Positions 10,901-18,422 of a stretch of 64,000 bases of DNA are shown one piece after another. The translations under genes and the position numbers were made by a program. Source of the DNA: JAACFF01 sp963807975. GTDB lineage: Bacteria; Chloroflexota; Anaerolineae; Promineifilales; Promineifilaceae. The notes under the pieces are model-generated. The model was not told the origin of the DNA, ran no database searches, and was given only the letters and a program-made list of their open reading frames with translations. The stretch's first letter is position 1, and each line of letters starts with the position of its first letter. Where the stretch lies: NCBI GenBank assembly GCA_963807975.1, contig CAWEDV010000003.1, positions 62,001-126,000 of the forward strand. Reading direction: 5' to 3'.

Positions 10901-11854
10901 AATTTGGGTCTCCTGCTGCAGCTCCCAGATGAAATATAAGGCTCGGGTAATGTCATTTTCATAGCTAATAGGCGCTCCCCAGAACATAAGCATATGACAG
11001 CCCTTATCCCCGAAATCAATACGATTGATCAGTCCCCCATACTTATCTTGAGCGCGAAAAACGCTCGTCATGAAGGCATCTAATTCTGCATGATCAGGTG
11101 TTCTATGCAGGCTAATAAACAAATTGAGAACCTGCCGGAACTCACCGCTTATCTCCTGCTCCACCAAGAAACGGGGATAAAAACGTACCATCTGTTCCAC
11201 ATTTGGTGGGGCTGTCTCAATCACTTGTGGTTCGGGCAAGGTCGATAACAAGCGGATGACTCGCCAATGGTCAGATACCTTCTCGATCGTAGCATGGCTG
11301 GCAATCGCCTCGATAACAGCATCACCAGCGATGATATCTCCTGCTTGGGCCCGCTTCTCAGCGTTGGCACTCTCAACAATGGCCGGACCTTTGAAATAAT
11401 AGATGGCCCGCTCATGATCTGGCGACAAGATTGTGCCCCATTGCACGTCACCTGTGGCAAGTCCCACCTTGGCCGAGAACTGGAACGTTCCGTATGGGGA
11501 ATCCGTTTGTGCATTGGCGTCCAGATGCTGTTGGATCTGCCACGCTGCCGCCAAAGCACGAACAGCCGCCTCCTGTTGATTGTCAGCAGACGCAGGGAAA
11601 ACAGCCATTACCGCATCACCAGCGAAATTGGTCACAAACCCACCTTGTTCATAAACGCTATGCACCAGGGGGGTGAAGATCATGCGCATAACAACGGCCA
11701 AGACCTCAGCACCATGCTGCCCATGCTGCATCAACGTTTCCGTGACATTCGTAAAACCAGAGATATCAACAAACAAAGAGGCACATGGGAAGCCCCCTTG
11801 CAGGATATTCTTGCTCAAATTATCTATAATCAGGGAAGGAACAAAATGATGCAT
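7922..11854 (-). CDS. Class III nucleotide cyclase-like / AAA ATPase / TPR signalling protein
   Basis: A 1,310-residue protein with the architecture of soluble adenylate cyclase. Cyclase homology domain 1 (about 20-190) keeps both metal aspartates: FVDISGFT and FAGDAVMAVF. Cyclase domain 2 (about 235-400) lacks the first Asp and looks regulatory. An AAA/STAND-type ATPase follows, with Walker A GEAGLGKS near residue 444 and Walker B-like MQLEDAHLL. The C-terminal half is a long run of tetratricopeptide repeats (about 850-1250), for example ALNHYEEALALCHKIG. Cyclic nucleotide synthesis is plausible from the metal residues; whether it makes cAMP or cGMP is not decided. It starts 17 nt after the FAD oxidoreductase stop and is probably co-transcribed with that gene and rnz. 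Confidence 0.88.
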   Translation of the reverse strand: MHHFVPSLIIDNLSKNILQGGFPCASLFVDISGFTNVTETLMQHGQHGAEVLAVVMRMIFTPLVHSVYEQGGFVTNFAGDAVMAVFPASADNQQEAAVRALAAAWQIQQHLDANAQTDSPYGTFQFSAKVGLATGDVQWGTILSPDHERAIYYFKGPAIVESANAEKRAQAGDIIAGDAVIEAIASHATIEKVSDHWRVIRLLSTLPEPQVIETAPPNVEQMVRFYPRFLVEQEISGEFRQVLNLFISLHRTPDHAELDAFMTSVFRAQDKYGGLINRIDFGDKGCHMLMFWGAPISYENDITRALYFIWELQQETQIPLRAGITYRIAHAGAIGSPLAEEYTCYGRGVNLAARYMMAADWHEIWVDKEIARRAERGFSFRALGEKQFKGFADPQPVFLITGYREDLPVLYEDWPFTGRHKELQQLEKAMQPIYEGRFGGVVCIVGEAGLGKSRLMAEFLDPIAAAGKATIFLCQTDEIIRQSLNPFRYFLRHYFDQSSARDEADNQSRFMEILDELLLFVPDSELVAEIERTASILASLVGLYWEDSLYEQLDPALRFENSLIAIKTLLRAESRRQPLVMQLEDAHLLDTDSQAFLSYLTRNMDDFPLLLLMSSRDPLPAEIFAPNIPLEKIHLQELGEESLVDMAYALLDQRPSPALLKLLKERSGGNPFYVEQLLHYLQKNDLLDGIAQSAGGVSQGEIYIPTDVRALLTARLDQLPAPVKDVVQYAAVLGREFEAPILSEMMARNSDLKMSLDTAVTQSIWIALDQVRYLFQHALLRDAAYDMQLHSRLHNLHKLAAQAFENQFRQDLEVRPRYPEIAYHFDKAEERAKAAHYYGEAGEQAKEYFSNIEAISYFSRGLELAADDDLQARYNYLCGRETVFQWLGQRDDQQRDLIELERILDQHPDVYKQADLALRRSSYALVTGDYETAVLMAKESLAFGRRTDQAVIRAKAHHRWGRTLWQQGRAKEAEEHIQKALQLVEGHGLRDVEAMCHYDLGAAYFELAKYDQAIQHVKLAQQAYDFLDDQQGLANCQNALGVISYARADYAGALNHYEEALALCHKIGWRYMEPRFLSNLGNNYFDLGNFDMAKSYHHQSLVICREINNRENEAVNLDTLGLIAHYQGRLIEAIDLYKEALAIHNVIENPKEKGFALTHLGYAFVENGQLDDARLTLEEALKIRKELGAKALAIDTLAGYAYLHLQEDRLEKAKQETEYIVSWIEANGVEGIELPVLVYLICYQVLKAAAKKDSHLSENAQTILNRGQALLQQHALRIQDQELRKQFMENVPFNQMLHAAWLNTQKEIED

Positions 11855-11871
11855 GGGATAAACAAGCTCAA

Positions 11872-13248
11872 TTACAACTGCCCAACCATGTCATCCCAAT
11901 CTTTAAGTAAGGATTGATAGGTGGAATCGTCATAACGAGACAAATGAAACGAACTCGCATAGTTGGGCAAAGAGTCATTAGAAATATATGCGGCTAACAG
12001 TTCAGCCCCGGCCATGGCAGCCATAATACCATAACCAGACAGCCCGCCTATGATATAGGCGCCGCCAACTGGCAAAGGGCAAATCAAGGGACGATTTTCT
12101 TGCGTCTTTGTGTAATACCCCCCGTCAACATACGGTGGGCTCATTCGATCCAGGTAAGCTTCCATGCCAGGCACCATACGCACCATACCACGCAGCACAA
12201 CTTCGATAAACTCCGGATCGAATTTTAGAGGCCATACGGGCTCTTCCACCTGCTGGATATGATATGGCCACAAAATCAGCAAAGTTTTGCTCCCTGGGCC
12301 TCCCTCTGGGCGAAAGTGCAGACCCGGCGGCATTGGTTCGAGCATCCAGGCCATATCGCCAAAGGCAGCCAAATCTGCGCGTTCCTCCCTGCTCCATGGC
12401 AGTGAAATGGGGTCGTTCCAGATCATTAAAGGTACGTTTCTGGGGACAATGCCCAAACTGTCTTCAAAGGCGATCTTGCCGTGTAGTTCGTTATAGAGTG
12501 GTAGATCAACATCCAGCATAGCCGCAACACTTTTTGCGTAAGGTCCGGCGGCATTCACAAACCGTTCTGTGACGATCTTGATATTCTCTGAAGTAGTTTG
12601 AACGGAAACAGATACAACTTGATTCTGCCTTGTGACAACCTTGCTGATCCGTCCTACCAGCAGTTGAACGCCCGCTTCACGTGCCTTCTCCAAAAGCAGC
12701 ATACCTAACTGTTGGGCGCTTAGCCAGCCACAGCGTCGCGCATGCAGCAGCCCCACGACATCACGGCTCAAGAATGGATAGTTTTTGTGAATGACCTCTT
12801 GGTCGAGAACCAGGTCTGCGCCACGGATCGGATCGTCGTATGCAGGCGCCAAGGATGCTGCGTAAGATTGGCCAAATCGCAAGGGACCAGCCCCCAGCCG
12901 TGAAATATCTTCCGCTTCGCGCCGCATAGTGGAAAGGTGTTCCGAATCAGCGGTCAGATAAATGTATCCCCGGCGGTTCATGTGGAAACGGTTTCCACTT
13001 TCTTGGGCCAGAAGCTCCACCAGGTCGATGCTGCGATTCATCAGGCGCACCATCCCCTCGTCCGGACCTGGCCACCAATTGCGATACCCTTCCGAGGATT
13101 TGTCACTGGTTAGGGTGAGCGGCGCCTGATCATCTACCAGCAGCACAGAGCCAAAATCGCGGCGCATACTTAAGAAATATGCTGCCGCGACTCCTGCGAT
13201 ACCTGCCCCACATATGACGATGTCTGCCTTCTTTGCAAAGGAGTTCAT
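11872..13248 (-). CDS. FAD-dependent oxidoreductase, DAO family
   Basis: A 458-residue flavoprotein of the glycine/D-amino-acid/sarcosine oxidase family. The N-terminal dinucleotide site is VICGAGIAGVAAAYFL (about 10-25), and the C-terminal FAD loop reads IIGGLSGYGIMAAMAGAE (about 398-415). No signal peptide is visible, so it should be cytoplasmic. The oxidised substrate is unknown; the family oxidises secondary or tertiary amines and amino acids. Its ATG overlaps the stop of rnz (ATGA at 13245-13248), so the two are translationally coupled. The cyclase/ATPase gene follows after 17 nt. The functional link among these three is not obvious. Confidence 0.85.
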   Translation of the reverse strand: MNSFAKKADIVICGAGIAGVAAAYFLSMRRDFGSVLLVDDQAPLTLTSDKSSEGYRNWWPGPDEGMVRLMNRSIDLVELLAQESGNRFHMNRRGYIYLTADSEHLSTMRREAEDISRLGAGPLRFGQSYAASLAPAYDDPIRGADLVLDQEVIHKNYPFLSRDVVGLLHARRCGWLSAQQLGMLLLEKAREAGVQLLVGRISKVVTRQNQVVSVSVQTTSENIKIVTERFVNAAGPYAKSVAAMLDVDLPLYNELHGKIAFEDSLGIVPRNVPLMIWNDPISLPWSREERADLAAFGDMAWMLEPMPPGLHFRPEGGPGSKTLLILWPYHIQQVEEPVWPLKFDPEFIEVVLRGMVRMVPGMEAYLDRMSPPYVDGGYYTKTQENRPLICPLPVGGAYIIGGLSGYGIMAAMAGAELLAAYISNDSLPNYASSFHLSRYDDSTYQSLLKDWDDMVGQL

Positions 13249-14192
13249 TTACTCTTCTTAAAGCGGGTCGCACCATCACGCGTAATTTGAAAGTGATCAA
13301 GGTCGCGAGCTACATAGGTATCAGGGAAGAGTGACCTTGCTTCGTGGCGAATATCCCGTTCGCGATATCTGCGGGAAAGATGCGTCAATATCAGCGTTTT
13401 TACGCCGGCTTCGCGGGCCAGCCTAGCCGCAGCGGCGGCTGTCATATGGCCAAACTGCTGAGCCATCTGCGCATCTTCATCTACATAAGTAGATTCCATG
13501 ATTAGCGCATCAGCATCACGACAGACTTCCAGTAGATTGCTCGTCTGGCCAACATCCCCAATATGCACATACTTCGTGCCGGGAACCTCTTGACCAAGCA
13601 CCTCATCCGGTTCGATGACCCGTCCATCAGCCATTGTGATCGCCTGCCCACGAACCAATCGCGCTCTTTCTGGCCCATTGGGCACGCCTAATGCTTCGGC
13701 CTTTTCGACCAAGAAGGGACGGTGCGCCTTTTCTTTAAAAAGGAAACCAAAACAATCTGGTCCTCTATGGCGTACCGCGAAGGCAGACAGTGAAAACTTG
13801 TCATCTTCGAAGATAACCTGGCCCGGCTTGAGAGGGCGCAGGTTGATCTCAACCGGCACATTTTGGTCTGGAAAAACCACCTTGAACAACAAGTTGCTCA
13901 CCCGATCCAGTGCCGATCGCCCACCATATATATCCAGATGTTCGAGGTTCTCCCAGCGGCTGAGCGTCGAAACAAGCCCGCCCAAACCCAAGATGTGGTC
14001 CAGATGACCATGTGTCAACAGCACCGTGTTAAGACGTTTGAATCCTAAACCGCTCCTCAAAATCTGGCGCTGGGTCCCTTCACCACAATCCAGCAGGAAG
14101 CGGTATTGGCGATGCATGATAATATGCCCTGACAATCCACGATTAACGGAAGGGGCTGAAGAGGACGTGCCTAAAAAAACCAACTCAAACAT
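13245..14192 (-). CDS. rnz: Ribonuclease Z
   Basis: A 315-residue metallo-beta-lactamase-fold endoribonuclease that removes 3' trailers from tRNA precursors. It opens with the typical LVFLGTSSSAPS and FLLDCGEGTQRQI, followed by the Zn motif THGHLDHILGL at about residues 59-69 (full HxHxDH) and downstream ligands in HIGDVGQTS and LILTHLSRRY. The length fits bacterial RNase Z with its flexible arm region. It is the first gene of a minus-strand cluster with the FAD oxidoreductase, which overlaps it by 4 nt. Confidence 0.95.
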   Translation of the reverse strand: MFELVFLGTSSSAPSVNRGLSGHIIMHRQYRFLLDCGEGTQRQILRSGLGFKRLNTVLLTHGHLDHILGLGGLVSTLSRWENLEHLDIYGGRSALDRVSNLLFKVVFPDQNVPVEINLRPLKPGQVIFEDDKFSLSAFAVRHRGPDCFGFLFKEKAHRPFLVEKAEALGVPNGPERARLVRGQAITMADGRVIEPDEVLGQEVPGTKYVHIGDVGQTSNLLEVCRDADALIMESTYVDEDAQMAQQFGHMTAAAAARLAREAGVKTLILTHLSRRYRERDIRHEARSLFPDTYVARDLDHFQITRDGATRFKKSK

Positions 14193-14300
14193 AACTGTAA
14201 ACCGGTATCTCGGAAAAAAGATGCTGCTTGGCTGGGCATTTTCCAGCCGATTTCTTATTGTCTATGAAAGCGTGACATTCAGCAACGGCAAAGCGGGGAC

Positions 14301-14340
14301 AAAAAAATAGCTCTCACGACAGGGAACCGTGAGAGCTATT
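14301..14340 (-). terminator. Rho-independent terminator after the sugar transferase
   Basis: A perfect 12-bp inverted repeat (14306-14317 with 14329-14340, AATAGCTCTCAC arm) is followed on the minus strand by a run of seven T. It lies 27 nt past the sugar transferase stop and separates that gene from rnz. Confidence 0.9.
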
Positions 14341-14366
14341 GGTTCAGGCTTTGGATACCTGAACGG

Positions 14367-15074
14367 TCAAGAGGGTGATTCCTCCCGAACTGCGATAAAA
14401 GTGCTCAACAGTATTCTAATATCAAGGCGCAGCGACCAGTTGCTAATATACTCAAGCTCCAGCCGCGTGCGCTCTTTTGTTGATGAGCTGCCAGAGTTCA
14501 CCTGCCACAAGCCGGTGACACCGGGCAAAACTGACGTGATATCCTCGATTCGCTGCCGGTCAATGCGCATAGAATCGGTGCGGGTCATGATAAAGGGGCC
14601 TACTAGGGACATATGCCGGGCGATGATATTGAACATGCGCGGCAGGTGATTCAGGCCCGAGCGGCGCAGATAAGAACCGACCGTTGTGATGCGTGGATCG
14701 TGTACCGCTTTCCCATGTCGCAATAAGGCCACCCACTGCCGACGATTCTGCAGCAGACGTTTATCCCCATCAATATACATCGTACGAAACTGGTAGACAT
14801 TGAACTCCTGCCCCTTACGCCCGATGACACGCCTCCGGTGCAGAACAGGACCCGGAGACTCCAATTTGATCAACAGGGCAATTATCAGCATTAAAGGGGC
14901 CAGGGAAATCATAGCGGGGATAACAACCGCATAATCGAAGGCGATCTTGACCAAGCGCTGGTATTTGGAGGAGCGCTTCAAGTTCTTGGCTCCACCTTTC
15001 TGAAGTTTCACTCTGGAAGATACAGGTGCTAGTATCATCTCTTTCTTTCGCCCGGTTATGTAGGGTCCATTCAT
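14367..15074 (-). CDS. Polyprenyl-phosphate sugar-1-phosphate transferase
   Basis: A 235-residue bacterial sugar transferase (WcaJ/PglC-type catalytic domain), which starts exopolysaccharide or glycan assembly by moving a sugar phosphate onto undecaprenyl phosphate at the inner membrane. A basic N-terminus precedes one hydrophobic segment (about 35-65), then SPGPVLHRRRVIGRKG, YQFRTMYIDGD and HMSLVGP, all typical of the family. The segment usually reading DELPQ is NHLPR here, which departs from the consensus. The multi-pass N-terminal membrane domain of WbaP-like enzymes is absent. No other glycan gene sits beside it; its own terminator makes it a single-gene unit. Confidence 0.88.
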   Translation of the reverse strand: MNGPYITGRKKEMILAPVSSRVKLQKGGAKNLKRSSKYQRLVKIAFDYAVVIPAMISLAPLMLIIALLIKLESPGPVLHRRRVIGRKGQEFNVYQFRTMYIDGDKRLLQNRRQWVALLRHGKAVHDPRITTVGSYLRRSGLNHLPRMFNIIARHMSLVGPFIMTRTDSMRIDRQRIEDITSVLPGVTGLWQVNSGSSSTKERTRLELEYISNWSLRLDIRILLSTFIAVREESPS

Positions 15075-15185
15075 AGACTGCGAGATATCTTCTCGCTTTC
15101 TATAACATATTCCGTCTGGCTTACAATATCCCTTACGTTGGGAAATTCGGGAGAGTGGCGAGTAGGGAGTAAGTGGTTGGGGGAA

Positions 15186-15680
15186 TCAGACGGCGGTAGC
15201 GATGGCGGTGAAGAGGAGAACGACAACTGCGCAAAGCAAGTTTAACCTTAATAAGCGGATTTCTTGGCGCTGCAGCCTTTCACGTTCGGCGTCAGCAAGC
15301 TCTGGTCTTTTTCCTGAGAGCAGCGTGAGGCGATTCATGGCTGGATATAGATACAACTGAACGATGACAGTGACGATCACCATCAGACCATAGGCAATAT
15401 GCTTGAGCAGTATAGCCCAGGCCCAGGCCGAGTCAACGCTGAGGAAACCGGTGTAATTGCTGTCACTTGTCATCTGATAAAATCCAGTAACCAACAAAAT
15501 GACCAAACTGGCATTGACCCAGGGCAAGAAGCGGCGTTGGATAGTTAACCATTGGTTCGAGGTAAGGGTTCCCTGCTGCAAAGCTGGCCAGGCGATAAAA
15601 ACCATGACAACAATGCCGCCAAGCCAGATGATGGTTGCCAGGAGATGAATCCAATAGGAAACGGCTAAAATCCAAAACAT
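15186..15680 (-). CDS. CopD-like four-helix integral membrane protein
   Basis: About 164 residues with four predicted transmembrane helices, starting WIHLLATIIWLGGIVVMVFI near the N-terminus. The His in the first helix, the WLGG motif and the overall layout resemble CopD/DUF4149-type membrane proteins, some of which are linked to copper or heme. No metal-handling partner is nearby, so function is open. A TTG at 15692 gives four extra residues, but the ATG at 15680 (MFWILAV) is the more likely start. It follows the glycosidase-like gene after 78 nt on the same strand. Confidence 0.7.
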   Translation of the reverse strand: MFWILAVSYWIHLLATIIWLGGIVVMVFIAWPALQQGTLTSNQWLTIQRRFLPWVNASLVILLVTGFYQMTSDSNYTGFLSVDSAWAWAILLKHIAYGLMVIVTVIVQLYLYPAMNRLTLLSGKRPELADAERERLQRQEIRLLRLNLLCAVVVLLFTAIATAV

Positions 15681-15758
15681 TTGCAAGTCCAATGCCTAAT
15701 TATGCAGTATCCGAATTATTGCTGCGTCTGATGTGAATTGGTTGGCATTCCTCCAACC

Positions 15759-16916
15759 CTATTTTGGCATATCACGCAGGGCATGGAATGCCGCACGAGG
15801 GGTGTCATCCGGCAGAACGATGGACCACCACCATTGTTCATCTTCGGCCGTCCAACTATCGTCGGCAATATATATGGTCGTAATCAGGCCAATCCATGGC
15901 TGCCAGTTTTCGGCCGCATATTGATAGGCGCGGACCAGATAATCGGCCTGCGTCGCTTCGTCGACGGCAAACCAAGCATAATCGGGATTGACTTCATCTA
16001 AGGTCCAACCCATCTCTAAGATCGCCACCTGTTTTTCACCATCGCCATTAGCGACCATGATTTCGCGAATGTCCTCAACATGCCGGAAGGCAAACCAGCG
16101 GCCCCCACCATACTCCTCGCTTTGCGCCTCATCTGGTGAAAGTTCCGGCGGCGCTTTGTAGCCGGGCGCATTCACGCCCAGCACATCAAAATATTCGGCC
16201 GCTCCCGCATCATACATGCCTTGTAAAAACCTATCATCCGGCATCACCTGGTCTGACTCAGTACCTGTAGGCGCCAAACCGGCAGATATGACAATCGCCT
16301 GGGGATCAGCCATCTTGATTGCTTCGTAACAGACCTTCAGAAGTTCCGTATATTCAGCCGGATTAGGCGATCGTTCACCCCACTCCCGGCCCAGGTTTGG
16401 CTCATTCCAAACCTCATAAGCCTTAATTCGGCCGCGATAACGCTCAGCAACCGCGCCGCAAAAGTCACCATAATCCTGATAGTCACCTGGGGGCTGGTTC
16501 TCGTGCCAAAGATTATCTTCTGGTTCCGACCAAAATGGCTGGCGATCGAGACGGATTATCAGATTGATGCCAGCTATTTCTGCTTTATCGACAATGTGAT
16601 CCGGTCGGTACCAATCGTACTTACCTTTCTCGATGCCCTCGATCTCTCGCCAGGGGAATTTCTGCTTAACCCAACCGAAGCCCATCTCATCTACCAGGGC
16701 CAGATCCTCTTCTACCAAGTCTGGTTTCCACCACATAAAGGCGTGGATGCCGTATTCTGGCGAGTCAAATAACTGCTGGACAGGCTCGTCACCCATCAGC
16801 GCCTGGACGGAGGTTGGGCTTGGTTCCGGGGAAAATGATTCCATCAGGGCACATCCCACCAGCAGGAGGGCCGGCAGAATTAAACAAGGCAAGAGCTTTC
16901 GCATTTCGGGGAACAT
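15759..16916 (-). CDS. Extracytoplasmic TIM-barrel glycosidase-like lipoprotein (paralogue 3)
   Basis: About 385 residues from the ATG at 16916. A signal peptide ends in the lipobox LLLVGC, so it is a probable lipoprotein. The barrel resembles GH5/GH39-type (clan A) glycosidases: EVWNEPNLGREWG near residue 170 carries the putative acid/base Glu, and AILEMGWTLDE near 299 the putative nucleophile Glu. It is the third of three tandem paralogues on this strand and the shortest, with almost no linker after the lipobox. A longer frame from 17030 would overlap the upstream gene and add a non-signal segment, so it was not chosen. An ATG at 16904 (MRKLLPC) is an equally good start. Substrate unknown. 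Confidence 0.75.
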   Translation of the reverse strand: MFPEMRKLLPCLILPALLLVGCALMESFSPEPSPTSVQALMGDEPVQQLFDSPEYGIHAFMWWKPDLVEEDLALVDEMGFGWVKQKFPWREIEGIEKGKYDWYRPDHIVDKAEIAGINLIIRLDRQPFWSEPEDNLWHENQPPGDYQDYGDFCGAVAERYRGRIKAYEVWNEPNLGREWGERSPNPAEYTELLKVCYEAIKMADPQAIVISAGLAPTGTESDQVMPDDRFLQGMYDAGAAEYFDVLGVNAPGYKAPPELSPDEAQSEEYGGGRWFAFRHVEDIREIMVANGDGEKQVAILEMGWTLDEVNPDYAWFAVDEATQADYLVRAYQYAAENWQPWIGLITTIYIADDSWTAEDEQWWWSIVLPDDTPRAAFHALRDMPK

Positions 16917-16995
16917 GGGGGAACTATCATGCCATATTGGCCTGCCCAACGAGAACAGGCCAATCTGCAGGAAACTCAATTCGTCAAGCGCTAAA

Positions 16996-18333
16996 TTAGC
17001 GCGCTTTCTCCATAGAGGACACGGCGCCAAATGCGGGGCGGGGAATACCTTGGGTGTCGACTATGCTGTAAGGCACGGGATCATCGCTTGGCCCGCCGCC
17101 TTTATTGCCAAAATCATAATTGAATAAGAAGGCCAGCCATACATCATCCGAGGTCTGCATCTGTTGGAAAGCCTGCACAATATAATCCGCTTGTTCTTGC
17201 AAGGTGTTATCTTGAGCGAACTCAAAGCCTTCTGGATAAGAATCATAGCCCTCATCGCTGGCCCAACCGAACTCAGTTACACACAATTTCTTATTTGGAT
17301 CAATGGCATGAACCTTTTCCGCATAGGTATCCAGGGTTGATTTGAAGCTCCAACTGTGATGCGCGTTATCGAAAGGACCCCGGAAAATGGCGGTTGCCGC
17401 TTCAGGATCAGATGGGGCCTGCTCAAAGGTCACATCTGGAGCAATATTATAACCATTATGGTGGGCGCCTACGCAATCGGCGTGGTCTAACAAACCGGCT
17501 GCCAGCGCACGATCCAGCCATTGAAAATCATCGATCCAACCGACCCAATCTCCACCCCCTGTGGGGGCAAGGGCGCCGCTGATAACGATGATATTGGGAT
17601 CATGCGCCTTAATCGTCTCGTTGGCCAACTGCAAGAAGCGCACATAGTCTTCCGGGTTTACGCCGTTGGCGGTCGCCCACTCACGATCGAGATTCTGCTC
17701 ATTCCATACCTCGATAGCATCAACTTTGCCATCGTAGCGCTGTAAGAGCTCTTTTAGGAATTCAGCATACTGATTGTAATCATCAGGCGGGCCATTTTCA
17801 GTCCCGTCAGACCGTGTCCAAGCCGGAGCGCCGACGATGCTGATCATTAGATTCAGGCCGTTTTTATGCGCTTCCTCAACCACGCTGTCGTAGAAAAACC
17901 ATTGATCCACATCTGGGTCGGGATGAACAAGCCACCACTGGATCTGCATTTTAGCCCAGTCCATTCCCAGTTGATCGTTGACAACGCGCATCGTATCGGC
18001 GGCATCACCTACCGTGGCATTACCGTGTACCTGGATACCGTAACCAAAATCTTCCACCGGCCATGGCCCTTGCGGTTCTGCTGCTGCTTCACTCTCAGCC
18101 GCAGCGGCTTCATTCCCAGAATCAGAAGCAGGTGGCTCTTCGACCGGGGCTGCATCTTCAACCACCTCACCCTCTTCAACTTCAGAGATAACCGGGGGCG
18201 GTAGTTCCGTTGATTCTTCTGGCGCTGCGCCGCTTTCAGCGTCGGTTTCCAGCGCGGTATCACCGCTTCCGCCACAAGCGGCAACCATGAGTAATATCGC
18301 TGTCAATGTTATTAATAAGGACAATTTCTTCAT
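16996..18333 (-). CDS. Extracytoplasmic TIM-barrel glycosidase-like lipoprotein (paralogue 2)
   Basis: A 445-residue lipoprotein: MKKLSLLITLTAILLMVAAC ends in a clear lipobox (Cys20), followed by an acidic Glu/Ala/Pro-rich linker (about 21-95). The barrel carries EVWNEQNLDREW (about 210) and CVTEFGWASDE (about 353), the acid/base and nucleophile glutamates expected of clan-A glycosidases. GGAGG stands 9 nt upstream of the ATG. It lies between two paralogues in one orientation and probably arose by tandem duplication. Hydrolysis of a polysaccharide outside the membrane is inferred; no substrate can be named. Confidence 0.8.
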   Translation of the reverse strand: MKKLSLLITLTAILLMVAACGGSGDTALETDAESGAAPEESTELPPPVISEVEEGEVVEDAAPVEEPPASDSGNEAAAAESEAAAEPQGPWPVEDFGYGIQVHGNATVGDAADTMRVVNDQLGMDWAKMQIQWWLVHPDPDVDQWFFYDSVVEEAHKNGLNLMISIVGAPAWTRSDGTENGPPDDYNQYAEFLKELLQRYDGKVDAIEVWNEQNLDREWATANGVNPEDYVRFLQLANETIKAHDPNIIVISGALAPTGGGDWVGWIDDFQWLDRALAAGLLDHADCVGAHHNGYNIAPDVTFEQAPSDPEAATAIFRGPFDNAHHSWSFKSTLDTYAEKVHAIDPNKKLCVTEFGWASDEGYDSYPEGFEFAQDNTLQEQADYIVQAFQQMQTSDDVWLAFLFNYDFGNKGGGPSDDPVPYSIVDTQGIPRPAFGAVSSMEKAR

Positions 18334-18354
18334 GATTCAAGTCCTCCACTTCAT

Positions 18355-18392
18355 AAAAGAGGCGCATATGAGCAAAACTCAGAATGCGCCTC
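18355..18392 (-). terminator. Intrinsic terminator between glycosidase paralogues 1 and 2
   Basis: A perfect 9-bp stem (GAGGCGCAT arms at 18359-18367 and 18384-18392) with a short T run on the minus strand. It lies 30 nt after the paralogue 1 stop and before the paralogue 2 ribosome site. The T tract is only four long, so it may be partial. Confidence 0.6.
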
Positions 18393-18422
18393 GAACATTA
18401 GAATCTTTCTTCTAGTCACTCT

